Shown piece after piece: positions 1 to 7,582 of a stretch of DNA of 38,696 nucleotides (its first letter is position 1; the number at the start of each line of letters is the position of its first letter). Both the position numbers and the translations under genes were made by a program. This DNA comes from DASRHK01 sp035650495 (GTDB taxonomy: Bacteria; Pseudomonadota; Gammaproteobacteria; Nevskiales; Nevskiaceae): assembly GCA_035650495.1 (NCBI GenBank), contig DASRHK010000073.1, positions 1 to 38,696 of the forward strand, written 5' to 3'. The notes beneath the pieces are model-generated. The model worked only from the letters and a program-made list of their open reading frames with translations, did no database searches and was not told the origin of the DNA.

Positions 1-1
1 C

Positions 2-181
2 GACGACAGCGTCGCGTGGGTCGAGACGCTGACGCGCACCCGTGGCACCTACGAGGGCGGCGCGGTCGATCTCTCCGAGGCCGAGACGGCGATCCTCAAG
101 AAGGACGGCGCCGACTGGAAGATCGTGCACCTGCATCGCTCGGCGCACGCGACGCGTCCGTCGGCCGGCAAGAAGAAATAA
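2..181 (+). CDS. NTF2/SnoaL-like protein, C-terminal fragment
   Basis: The window opens inside a reading frame that ends at TAA 179-181. The 59 visible residues contain VAWVETLTR, then a TYEGGAVDL segment, then DWKIVHLHRS and a basic tail ending GKKK. This pattern of two beta strands, with a tryptophan followed by KIVH, is typical of the C-terminal half of SnoaL-like/DUF4440 proteins of the NTF2 fold. No catalytic function can be assigned. The stop overlaps the next gene's ATG (TAATG), so the two are probably translationally coupled. The start lies outside the window. Confidence 0.6.
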   Translation, partial: DDSVAWVETLTRTRGTYEGGAVDLSEAETAILKKDGADWKIVHLHRSAHATRPSAGKKK

Positions 182-1080
182 TGCTGAGCCGCCTGCCGGC
201 GCCGCTCGCGGCGTCCATCACCTTCGTGCTGTTCGTCTCGAACCTCGTGTTCTGGGCGATCCCGGTCTACATCACGATCTTCCTGAAGCTGCTCACGCCG
301 CCGGGCAAGGCGCGCGATCAGGTCTCGCGACTCGTCGCGTGGCTCGCGCAGCAGTGGGCGCACGTGAACGTGCTGCTGTACGAAGGGTTGATGGACGTGC
401 GCTGGGACATCCGCCTCGACGCGGAGCTGTCGCCGCAGGGTCAGTACCTGGTCTGCTCGAATCACCAGACCTGGAACGACATCTACGTGCTGATGCGCAC
501 TTTCGGGCGGCGCGCGCCGTTCTTCAAATTCTTCATCAAGCAAGAGCTGATCTGGGTGCCGATCCTCGGGCTCGCGTGGTGGGGGCTCGACTATCCGTTC
601 ATGAAGCGGCACACGCCCGAGCAGGTCGCGAAGAACCCGGCGCTGAAAGGCAAGGACCTGGAGACGACGCGCAAGGCGTGCGAGCACTATCGCAATCAGC
701 CGGTCCTGATCCTGAACTTCCTCGAAGGCACGCGCTTCACCCAGGCCAAGCACGACAGGCAGCAGTCGCCGTACACGCATCTGCTGAAGCCCAAGGCCGG
801 CGGCTTCGCGTTCACGCTGTCGGCGCTGGGAGAGAAGCTCAATTCGCTGATCGACGTGACCATCGTCTATCCCGACGGCGCGAAGGGCTTCTGGGAATTC
901 CTCGCCGGCCGCATGCGGCGCGTCATCGTCGAAGTGAAGCAGCTGCGCATCCCGCCGGAGCTGTTCACCGGCGACTACGAGTCCGATCCCGAATTCCGCA
1001 AGCGGTTCCAGCAGTGGATCGGCGAGCTGTGGGCGCAGAAGGATCGGCGCATCGGCGAGCTGAAGCTGGAGGCCGCATGA
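181..1080 (+). CDS. PlsC-type acyltransferase (YihG-like)
   Basis: A 299-residue membrane-associated acyltransferase, probably of the lysophosphatidate acyltransferase group that transfers acyl chains to lysophospholipids at the inner membrane. An N-terminal hydrophobic segment covers about residues 10-38. The catalytic HX4D motif is NHQTWND, with H95 and D100, and the acceptor-binding EGTR motif is at 182-185. Length and the long insert between the motifs resemble YihG-type enzymes rather than the shorter PlsC. The ATG at 181 was chosen because it overlaps the previous stop; the frame is open further upstream, but that part is the antiparallel reading of the preceding gene. The next gene overlaps by ATGA. 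The exact acyl donor and acceptor cannot be read from sequence. Confidence 0.85.
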   Translation: MLSRLPAPLAASITFVLFVSNLVFWAIPVYITIFLKLLTPPGKARDQVSRLVAWLAQQWAHVNVLLYEGLMDVRWDIRLDAELSPQGQYLVCSNHQTWNDIYVLMRTFGRRAPFFKFFIKQELIWVPILGLAWWGLDYPFMKRHTPEQVAKNPALKGKDLETTRKACEHYRNQPVLILNFLEGTRFTQAKHDRQQSPYTHLLKPKAGGFAFTLSALGEKLNSLIDVTIVYPDGAKGFWEFLAGRMRRVIVEVKQLRIPPELFTGDYESDPEFRKRFQQWIGELWAQKDRRIGELKLEAA

Positions 1081-3083
1081 AACGCTTCGCCGTTGTCGCT
1101 CTTCTGCTCACGGCGTGCGCCGCGTCGAACCAGCGCAACGTCCTGCCGCCGCCGCCGGAGCCCTCGGTGCAGCCGGGCGATGACTTCTTCGCCTACGTCA
1201 ATCGCGAGTGGCTCGAGCGCACCGAGATCCCGGCCGATCGCAGCGGCTGGGGATCGTTCAGCGAAGTCGCGGAACAGAACGATGCGCGGCTGCACGAGCT
1301 GATCGAATCGCTCGGTCCCAAGCTCGCCGCGAACAGCGCGACGCGACAGGTCGCGGATTACTACGCGGCATTCATGGACGAGCGCGGCATCGAGAGCAAG
1401 GGCATCGCGCCCATCAAGAAGATGCTCGCGCGCATCGACGCGATCCGCGATCGGGCGGCGCTCACGCGTGCGCTCGGCGAATCGCTGCGCGTCGACGTCG
1501 ATCCGCTCAACGCCGGCAACTTCACCACCGACAACCTGTTCGGCCTGTGGATCGCGCAAGGACTCACCGAGCCGGACCACTACATGCCGTACGTGCTGCA
1601 GGGTGGGCTCGGCATGCCGGATCGCGCGTATTACCTCGACGCATCGGAGCGGATGACGAAGCTGCGCGAGGCCTATCAGGCGCATGTGGCGAAGATGCTT
1701 TCGCTCGCCGGATACAAGAAGGCCGATGCCCGCGCCGCGCGCGTGCTGGAGCTCGAGAAGAAGATCGCGCAGGCGCATGCGACGCTCGAGGAATCGCAGG
1801 ACGTGCTGAAGGCGAACAACGTGTGGACGCTGGCGGACTTCCGGAAGAAGGCGCCCGGCGTCGACTGGAAGCTGCTGTTGAAGTCGGCCGGCCTCGGCGC
1901 GCAGAAGAAGTTCATCGTCTGGCAGCCGGGCGCCGTGACCGGCGAAGCCGCGCTGGTCGCATCGACCGATCTCGCGACCTGGAAGGACTGGCTCGCCTAC
2001 CACCGGCTCGCGCATTTCGCGGAAGTGCTGCCGAAGGCATTCGATCAGGAGCAGTTCGCGTTCGACGGGCACACGCTCTCCGGCACGCCGGAGCAGCCTG
2101 TGCGCTGGAAGCTCGGCGTACGCGCGACGAGCCGCGACCTCGACGACGCGCTCGGAAAGCTCTATGTCGCACGCTACTTCCCGCCGGAGTACAAGGAGCG
2201 CATCCAGAAGATGGTGCGCAATATCACCGCAGCGTTTGCCAAGCGCGTGGACAGGCTCGACTGGATGGACCCGTCGACGCGGGCGAACGCGAAGGCCAAG
2301 CTGGAAGCGCTCTACGTCGGCGTCGGCTATCCCGAGCGCTGGAAGTCGTACGACGGGCTCAAGATCGCGCGCGACGACGCGCTGGGCAACCGCATGCGCG
2401 CGGAGAAATTCCGCGATCGTCACGAGCTCGCGAAGCTCGGCCGCAAGGTCGATCGCACCGACTGGGCGATGCCGGCGCAGCTGGTGAACGCGGTGAACCT
2501 GCCGCTGCAGATCGCGCTCAACTTCCCCGCGGCGATCATGGCACCGCCGTTCTTCGATGCCAACGGCTCCGATGCGCGCAACTACGGCGCGATCGGCGCG
2601 GTGATCGGCCACGAGATCAGTCACAGTTTCGACGATCAGGGCGCGCAGTTCGACGCGCGCGGCAAGCTGCACGACTGGTGGACGCCGGAGGATCGCGAGC
2701 ACTTCCAGCGAGCGGCCGCTGCGCTCGTCGTCCAGTACGGCGCGTATCAACCAGTGCCCGATCTCGCGATCAACGGTCAGCAGACGCTCTCGGAGAACCT
2801 CGCCGATCTCGCGGGCGTGTCGGCGTGCTACGACGCGTATCGCGCCGCCGAATCGTCGCCGACGCTCGCGAGCGATCGCGAGTTCTTCGTTGGCTTCGCG
2901 CAGGTGTGGCGATCGAAGTACCGCGAGCCGGCGCTGCGACGCGCGCTGCTCACCGACGCGCATTCGCCGGCGCCGTGGCGCGCCTACGAGGTGCGCAATC
3001 TCGACGCGTGGTATCCGGCGTTCGACGTGAAGCCGGGGCAGAAACTGTTCCTGATGCCCAACGAGCGCGTGCGGGTCTGGTAG
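1077..3083 (+). CDS. M13 family metallopeptidase (neprilysin/PepO-like lipoprotein)
   Basis: A 668-residue zinc endopeptidase of the neprilysin family, expected to degrade peptides in the periplasm. The N-terminus has a lipoprotein signal ending LTAC (C14), so it is probably membrane anchored. The zinc site is GHEISH with H512, E513 and H516, and the third ligand motif ENLAD has E573 and D577. The conserved NAV/N-x-PAAI substrate-binding segment precedes it, and the protein ends in the family's usual VW-type terminus (RVRVW). Length is normal for the family, so it looks intact. The ATG overlaps the acyltransferase stop by 4 nt (ATGA). Its stop TAG abuts the convergent acpH stop with no intervening base. 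Confidence 0.93.
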   Translation: MKRFAVVALLLTACAASNQRNVLPPPPEPSVQPGDDFFAYVNREWLERTEIPADRSGWGSFSEVAEQNDARLHELIESLGPKLAANSATRQVADYYAAFMDERGIESKGIAPIKKMLARIDAIRDRAALTRALGESLRVDVDPLNAGNFTTDNLFGLWIAQGLTEPDHYMPYVLQGGLGMPDRAYYLDASERMTKLREAYQAHVAKMLSLAGYKKADARAARVLELEKKIAQAHATLEESQDVLKANNVWTLADFRKKAPGVDWKLLLKSAGLGAQKKFIVWQPGAVTGEAALVASTDLATWKDWLAYHRLAHFAEVLPKAFDQEQFAFDGHTLSGTPEQPVRWKLGVRATSRDLDDALGKLYVARYFPPEYKERIQKMVRNITAAFAKRVDRLDWMDPSTRANAKAKLEALYVGVGYPERWKSYDGLKIARDDALGNRMRAEKFRDRHELAKLGRKVDRTDWAMPAQLVNAVNLPLQIALNFPAAIMAPPFFDANGSDARNYGAIGAVIGHEISHSFDDQGAQFDARGKLHDWWTPEDREHFQRAAAALVVQYGAYQPVPDLAINGQQTLSENLADLAGVSACYDAYRAAESSPTLASDREFFVGFAQVWRSKYREPALRRALLTDAHSPAPWRAYEVRNLDAWYPAFDVKPGQKLFLMPNERVRVW

Positions 3084-3689
3084 CTACAAATCCGCGGCCG
3101 TGGTTTGCGCGTCGCGCACGAACGCGATCGCGACGGCGGAGAGATCGTTGAGCAGCTCCGGCAAGCGCGGCTCGAGGGCATGCGCGTGCTGCTGCCAATG
3201 CTCGGTCGCGGCGAGCAAGCCGTCGGGCTTGCTGAGCCGCTGCGCCGTGCGGCGCAAAGCACGCTCGACGCCCTCGCCGCTGCCGTACGAAAGCAGCAAG
3301 CGCTGAAAGTCGCGCGCATCCGGGGCGCCGCCGCCGCTCTGCTCGAACCATTCGCCCTGCGCCGCCACCGCTTGCGCGCAGCGTTGCGTGAAATCGTGCA
3401 GCGATTCGTCGCTGAAGCGATCCCACTGCTGGATCAGCAGATGGTCGGTGACGATGTCGAGCAGGATGCCGGCGTAGCGACGATGTCCGCCGGCGAACTG
3501 CTCGCGCGTCTGCGCGATCGCCGGATGCGAGTCGGTCATCGTATCGACGCGTCGATGCAGCGCCACGCCGAGCTTGAGATCGGCGGGGTAATCGTCGGGG
3601 ATGCGGCCGCGCAGCCAGTCGCCCAGCACGGCGCCGGCGAGCGAGGTCGCCGTCTGGTCCGCGAGCCACAGATGCGCGAGGAAGTTCAT
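3084..3689 (-). CDS. acpH: acyl-carrier-protein phosphodiesterase family (AcpH)
   Basis: A 201-residue protein of the AcpH/DUF479 family, which removes the 4'-phosphopantetheine arm from holo-ACP. The N-terminus MNFLAHLWLAD is the typical family start, followed by GAVLGDWLRGR, LHRRVDTMTDSHP and ILLDIVTDHLL. These contain the His and Asp residues expected for an all-helical HD-like metal site. The length matches the family (about 190-200). It is transcribed away from the penicillin-acylase gene, with 44 nt between the two starts, so their promoters must be very close or overlapping. The gene is convergent with, and directly abuts, the M13 peptidase gene. Confidence 0.85.
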   Translation of the reverse strand: MNFLAHLWLADQTATSLAGAVLGDWLRGRIPDDYPADLKLGVALHRRVDTMTDSHPAIAQTREQFAGGHRRYAGILLDIVTDHLLIQQWDRFSDESLHDFTQRCAQAVAAQGEWFEQSGGGAPDARDFQRLLLSYGSGEGVERALRRTAQRLSKPDGLLAATEHWQQHAHALEPRLPELLNDLSAVAIAFVRDAQTTAADL

Positions 3690-3733
3690 GGTGCTGTGCG
3701 AAGATAGACCAGTTTCGCCGGGGGAGGTTTGAA

Positions 3734-6427
3734 GTGCGCTCGATCCGTCTCACCGCCGTCGCGCTGGCGGCTTGTGCAGTATCGGCATGCGGCAATGGCG
3801 GCGATCAGGCGCCGCTCCCCGAAGAGCTCGTGCTCAAGGCGCAGAACGTGCTGCCGCCGGGGCAGTCGGGCTTCTATTCGCTGACTGGTCAGGCGCAGGG
3901 AACGCTGACCGGCGATCCGGCCGATTTCGGCGCGCACGTCGACGATCAACGCGCGCTGTACTGGAGCTTCGACACCAAGGCCGGCGTGCTCGGCACCAAG
4001 CCGGGAACGCCGATGTCGCCGCTGTCCGGCGTGCAGATCTATCGCGACAGCTTCGGCGTGCCGATCATCTACGCCGGCAACGTGCACGATCTGTGGTACG
4101 GCGTCGGTTACGCCGTCGCGCAGGATCGGCTGTTCCTGATGGACGCGGTACGGCGCATGGGGCAAGGCACCTTCGCGGAGCTCGCGGGCTGCGGCTCGGT
4201 GCCCGCCGACATCCAGCAACGCACGATCACCTACTCCGACGCGGAGTACCAGGCCTTCTTCGACGGTCTTTCGCAGGACGCGAAGGACGCGGTCAACGGC
4301 TACGTCGACGGCGCCAATGCGTGGCTCGGTCAGGTCGCGCTCAACCCGACGCTGCTGCCGGCCGAGTACGGCCTGCTGACGTCGACGCCCGCGACGTTCA
4401 CCGTGAAAGACGTGCTCGCATCGGGCGTGTTCATCACGCGTTTCGTCGCAGCTGAAGGCGGCAACGAGTTCCAGAACATCCGCATCCTGAAGCTGCTCGC
4501 CGATCGCTTCGGCAGCATGGCCGCGGCGAAGGAGGCCTTCCAGGATCTCGACTGGCTCGAGGATCCGAAGGCGGTGACGTCGGTGCTCGAAGGCGAGGGC
4601 ACGTTCTCGAATCAGGCGGCGCCGTCGACGAGTCGCGATGCCGTGTTCAGCCAGATGGCGGACTGGGCAGTGACCTTGCCGGAGACGATCTGGAAAGGAC
4701 CGGGCACCGGCGCTGCGGCCGCGCCGTGCGCGATCCCGAAGTCCGGCAGCGCGGCGGTGCGCACGGTCGGCGAAGCGCTCGAGAATTTCCGCCATCAATT
4801 GCACGGCGGCTCGCACGCGTATGCGCTGGGACCTTCGCGCACGCGCGATCACGGCACGCTGCTCGTGTCCGGGCCGCAGCTCGGCTACAGCTATCCGACG
4901 CTGCTCGTCGAGTACGAGATCCACGGCGGCGGCTACGACTTCCGCGGCTTCTCGGTGCCGATCCTGCCGGGCGTCATCGGCTACAACGACGACATCGCGA
5001 TCAGCGCGACCACCGGCTACAGCAAGACGATCGATTCGTTCATCGAGACGATCTGCTCGACGTCGCAGATCGCCGCGCACGCGTGCAACGCGAATCAGTA
5101 CTTCCATCAAGGCGTGTGGAAGGACATGGACTGCCGCGACGAGACGATTCCGTACCGGCAGGCGCCGCAAGGCGTGCCGGCGGGGCCCGCGATCTTCTCG
5201 ACGACGGTGCAGGTCTGTCGCACGGTCCATGGCCCGATCGTCGCGCGCGACGATTCCGCCGGTCTCGCGCGCAGCGTGCAGTACGCGATGTATCGGCACG
5301 AGTTCGACACGGTCGAAGGCGTGCGCCAATGGAACAAGTCGCACTCGTTCGCCGACTTCCTCGAAGGCGCGAAAAAGGTGACGTGGAACGAGAACGTCAT
5401 CGCGGCGACGCGTGACGGCCACATCGCCTACATCCATCCGGGATTGTTCCCGCGTCGCAGCCCGAACACCGACATGCGGCTGCCGAGTCCCGGCGACGGG
5501 CAGTACGACTTCGGCGACAACCTGTCGTTCGACGAGCTGCCGAAGGTGATCGATCCGGCGCGCGGCTTCGTCGGCAACTGGAACAACAAGCCGGCGCTCG
5601 GCTGGCTCGACGGCGAAGGCCTCGGCGACACCTCGCGCCCCGGCGGTACGGGCCAGCGCGTGACGACGATCCTCGATTACCTGCCGACGCGAAGCGACTG
5701 GACATTCGCCGATTTGCGCGTCATCGACGTCCACGTCGGCACGACCGATCACCGCGCGGAGAGCTACATGCCGGTGATCGGCGTGTTCAACACGTCGGTC
5801 AACGCGCAGCTGACCGACGTGCAGAAAGCCGCGCTCGATCTGATGCTCACGTGGGATCGCAGCCACTATGGTCCCGACATCGACCTCAACGATCCCAACG
5901 CGAAGGACAGCGTCGGCGCGACCATCTTCGGCGAGTACGTCGTGGCGTTGCGCGACGCGCTGTTCGCCGATCTCAAGAACGACGTCATCGACACCGGCAC
6001 GCCCGACAAGGATCCGAACAACCCGAATCCGGATACGGGGCTCACGATCTACGGTCGCGTCTCCGGTGTCGGCAGCCACGTGTTCGACATGAGCGTGATG
6101 GACAACCTCGTGCTGCGCATCCTCGATCCGCTGTCGTCGGGACTGTCGGTGCGCCATGACTGGACCGGCGGGCGCACGCGCGACCAGATCATGCTCGCGG
6201 CGCTCGACACGATGCTGCAGCGTCTCGCGCAGAAGTACAACGGCGGCACTGCGATGAGCGTCGCCGATCTCGCCAAGGCGCAGCGCGTGCATCCGCGTAG
6301 TGAAATCTGCTCACTGACCGGCGTGATCGGCCCGGGCTCCGATACGCTGCCCGGCACCAGCTGCGTGACGATGCCCTATCAGGATCGCGGCTCGTGGGTG
6401 CATCGGGTGGGATATGAAAGGCCTTAG
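3734..6427 (+). CDS. penicillin acylase family lipoprotein (Ntn hydrolase)
   Basis: An 897-residue precursor of the penicillin acylase/AHL acylase family, enzymes that hydrolyse amides and autocatalytically split into alpha and beta chains. The start is GTG at 3734, preceded by GGGGAGG at 3721-3727. The signal peptide has two possible lipobox cysteines, C14 (LAAC) and C19 (VSAC). The alpha-chain begins with the family pattern IYRDSFGVPIIYA, then GYAVAQDRLFLMD. The predicted cleavage site is GG/SHAYALG, making S360 the N-terminal nucleophile of the beta chain; the usual SNxW is here SHAY. FRGFSVPILPGVIGYN and WNENVIAATRDGHIAYIHPG follow, as in the family. Substrate is unknown and may be an acyl-homoserine lactone, a beta-lactam or another amide. 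The 3' end overlaps the next gene by 14 nt. Confidence 0.9.
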   Translation: MRSIRLTAVALAACAVSACGNGGDQAPLPEELVLKAQNVLPPGQSGFYSLTGQAQGTLTGDPADFGAHVDDQRALYWSFDTKAGVLGTKPGTPMSPLSGVQIYRDSFGVPIIYAGNVHDLWYGVGYAVAQDRLFLMDAVRRMGQGTFAELAGCGSVPADIQQRTITYSDAEYQAFFDGLSQDAKDAVNGYVDGANAWLGQVALNPTLLPAEYGLLTSTPATFTVKDVLASGVFITRFVAAEGGNEFQNIRILKLLADRFGSMAAAKEAFQDLDWLEDPKAVTSVLEGEGTFSNQAAPSTSRDAVFSQMADWAVTLPETIWKGPGTGAAAAPCAIPKSGSAAVRTVGEALENFRHQLHGGSHAYALGPSRTRDHGTLLVSGPQLGYSYPTLLVEYEIHGGGYDFRGFSVPILPGVIGYNDDIAISATTGYSKTIDSFIETICSTSQIAAHACNANQYFHQGVWKDMDCRDETIPYRQAPQGVPAGPAIFSTTVQVCRTVHGPIVARDDSAGLARSVQYAMYRHEFDTVEGVRQWNKSHSFADFLEGAKKVTWNENVIAATRDGHIAYIHPGLFPRRSPNTDMRLPSPGDGQYDFGDNLSFDELPKVIDPARGFVGNWNNKPALGWLDGEGLGDTSRPGGTGQRVTTILDYLPTRSDWTFADLRVIDVHVGTTDHRAESYMPVIGVFNTSVNAQLTDVQKAALDLMLTWDRSHYGPDIDLNDPNAKDSVGATIFGEYVVALRDALFADLKNDVIDTGTPDKDPNNPNPDTGLTIYGRVSGVGSHVFDMSVMDNLVLRILDPLSSGLSVRHDWTGGRTRDQIMLAALDTMLQRLAQKYNGGTAMSVADLAKAQRVHPRSEICSLTGVIGPGSDTLPGTSCVTMPYQDRGSWVHRVGYERP

Positions 6428-6959
6428 TCTCTGTGCGGCGCTCGTCGCGCCGATCGTCGCGGTTGCGAGCATCGGCTCGCCGTCGATCACGCTGCCGCGG
6501 CCGGCGGCGCCGATCGTCGGCGCGTTCGGCTACAAGCTCGGCGACGTCTACGTTCCCGATGGCAACGCGCAGGAGATCACTTCGTCGGTGATCACCGAGA
6601 AGGCGCTGCCGGGCGCGCTGTATCGGGTGACGCCGCGCGCGGGCGAGCAGGTCGAGCCGTTCGAGTCCTATTTCATCCTGCGCACGCTGAAGTCGCACCA
6701 GATCGCCGCGATCTTTGCGGCAGCGCAACCCGATTGCTTCGACCAGACCGGCATCGCGCAGACGACCGCGCGCGATCTCGCCGAGCGCTACGCGCAGATC
6801 CCCACGTTGCCGATGCAGATCCGCGCCGGCACGCGGCAGATCGTCCTGCAGTGCACGTCGGAGGTGCTGAAGCTCGTCTACGCCGACGTCGATCTCGCCC
6901 GCGTCTATGCGCGTGAGGCGGCGGAGATCGAAGCTTCAGAATCGCCGCAGCGGAACTAG
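6414..6959 (+). CDS. small secreted protein of unknown function
   Basis: A 181-residue protein not recognised as a known family. The ATG at 6414 lies inside the end of the penicillin-acylase gene (14-nt overlap in another frame), which implies coupled expression. A hydrophobic N-terminal stretch, about residues 3-20, resembles a Sec signal peptide. The mature part is soluble with two cysteines (PDCFDQ and LQCTSE) that could pair, and ends in a charged helix rich in A, E and R. It contains FESYFILRTLKSHQI and VLKLVYADVDLARVY segments. Association with the acylase is inferred from overlap only. The TAG stop shares bases with the stop of the convergent FAH-family gene. Confidence 0.75.
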   Translation: MKGLSLCAALVAPIVAVASIGSPSITLPRPAAPIVGAFGYKLGDVYVPDGNAQEITSSVITEKALPGALYRVTPRAGEQVEPFESYFILRTLKSHQIAAIFAAAQPDCFDQTGIAQTTARDLAERYAQIPTLPMQIRAGTRQIVLQCTSEVLKLVYADVDLARVYAREAAEIEASESPQRN

Positions 6960-7582
6960 GCGAACTTCCACTCGAAGCTGCCGATCTGCGGGCTCGACAG
7001 CGCGACGACGTCACCGGGGTTCAGCGGACCCACGCCCTTCGGCGTGCCGGTGAAGATCACGTCGCCGGCTTCCAGCCACCAGGTCTTCGACAGGATGTGG
7101 ATCTGGCGCGCGACGGAGAACAGCATGTCCTTGGTATGTCCGTGCTGGCGCAGCTGGCCGTTGACGTGGCAGCTGAACTCGAGCGCCTGCAGGTTCTCGT
7201 TCGCGTAAGGCTTCCAGTGGCCGAGCGGCGCGGCGCCGTCGAAGGCTTTCGCCAACTCCCACGGCGCGCCCTTGCTCTTCAGCTTCGATTGCAGGTCGCG
7301 CAGCGTGAGATCGAGACCGAGCGTGAGATGGCTGACGTGGCGCGTCGCGTCGTCGACAGCGATCTCCGCGCCGCCGCCGGAGAGCATGACGACGAGCTCG
7401 GCTTCGTGATGCACGTCGCCGCGACCGCGCGGCAGCTTGACGCCCTCACCAGCGGGGACCACGCACGACGACGGCTTCATGAAGACCACGCACTCGCCGT
7501 CGCTGACGTAGCCCGCGGGCGCGAGCTCGGCGACGTGGTCCGCGTAGTTCTTGCCGATGCAGAAGATGCGGTTCGGTTTCAA
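6956..7582 (-). CDS. fumarylacetoacetate hydrolase family protein (YcgM-like)
   Basis: A 208-residue FAH-fold enzyme, probably an acylpyruvate or oxaloacetate-type hydrolase/decarboxylase acting in the cytoplasm. The start IFCIGKNYADH and the metal-binding set E60, E62 (in VHHEAELVV) and D91 (in LGLDLTLRD) are present. So are AKAFDGAAPLG and the C-terminal FTGTPKGVGPLNPGD. The best start is TTG at 7582, which overlaps the pckA stop as TTGA; no ATG lies at a sensible position, and starting further upstream would run into pckA. Length equals that of the short, single-domain bacterial members. Coupling to pckA, whose product consumes oxaloacetate, fits a role near the oxaloacetate/pyruvate node, but this is inference. 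Confidence 0.87.
   Translation of the reverse strand: MKPNRIFCIGKNYADHVAELAPAGYVSDGECVVFMKPSSCVVPAGEGVKLPRGRGDVHHEAELVVMLSGGGAEIAVDDATRHVSHLTLGLDLTLRDLQSKLKSKGAPWELAKAFDGAAPLGHWKPYANENLQALEFSCHVNGQLRQHGHTKDMLFSVARQIHILSKTWWLEAGDVIFTGTPKGVGPLNPGDVVALSSPQIGSFEWKFA

Noticed and set aside
181..1080. N-terminally longer version of the acyltransferase starting at 16
   Set aside because: The added residues are Arg-rich and out of frame with the clear C-terminus of the preceding NTF2-like protein, which occupies the same bases in another frame.
3686..6292. Very long open frame antisense to the penicillin-acylase gene
   Set aside because: Its translation is dominated by Arg, His, Val, Asp and Glu without any domain, which is the usual antisense shadow of a GC-rich coding gene. 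The opposite strand has a clear family match.
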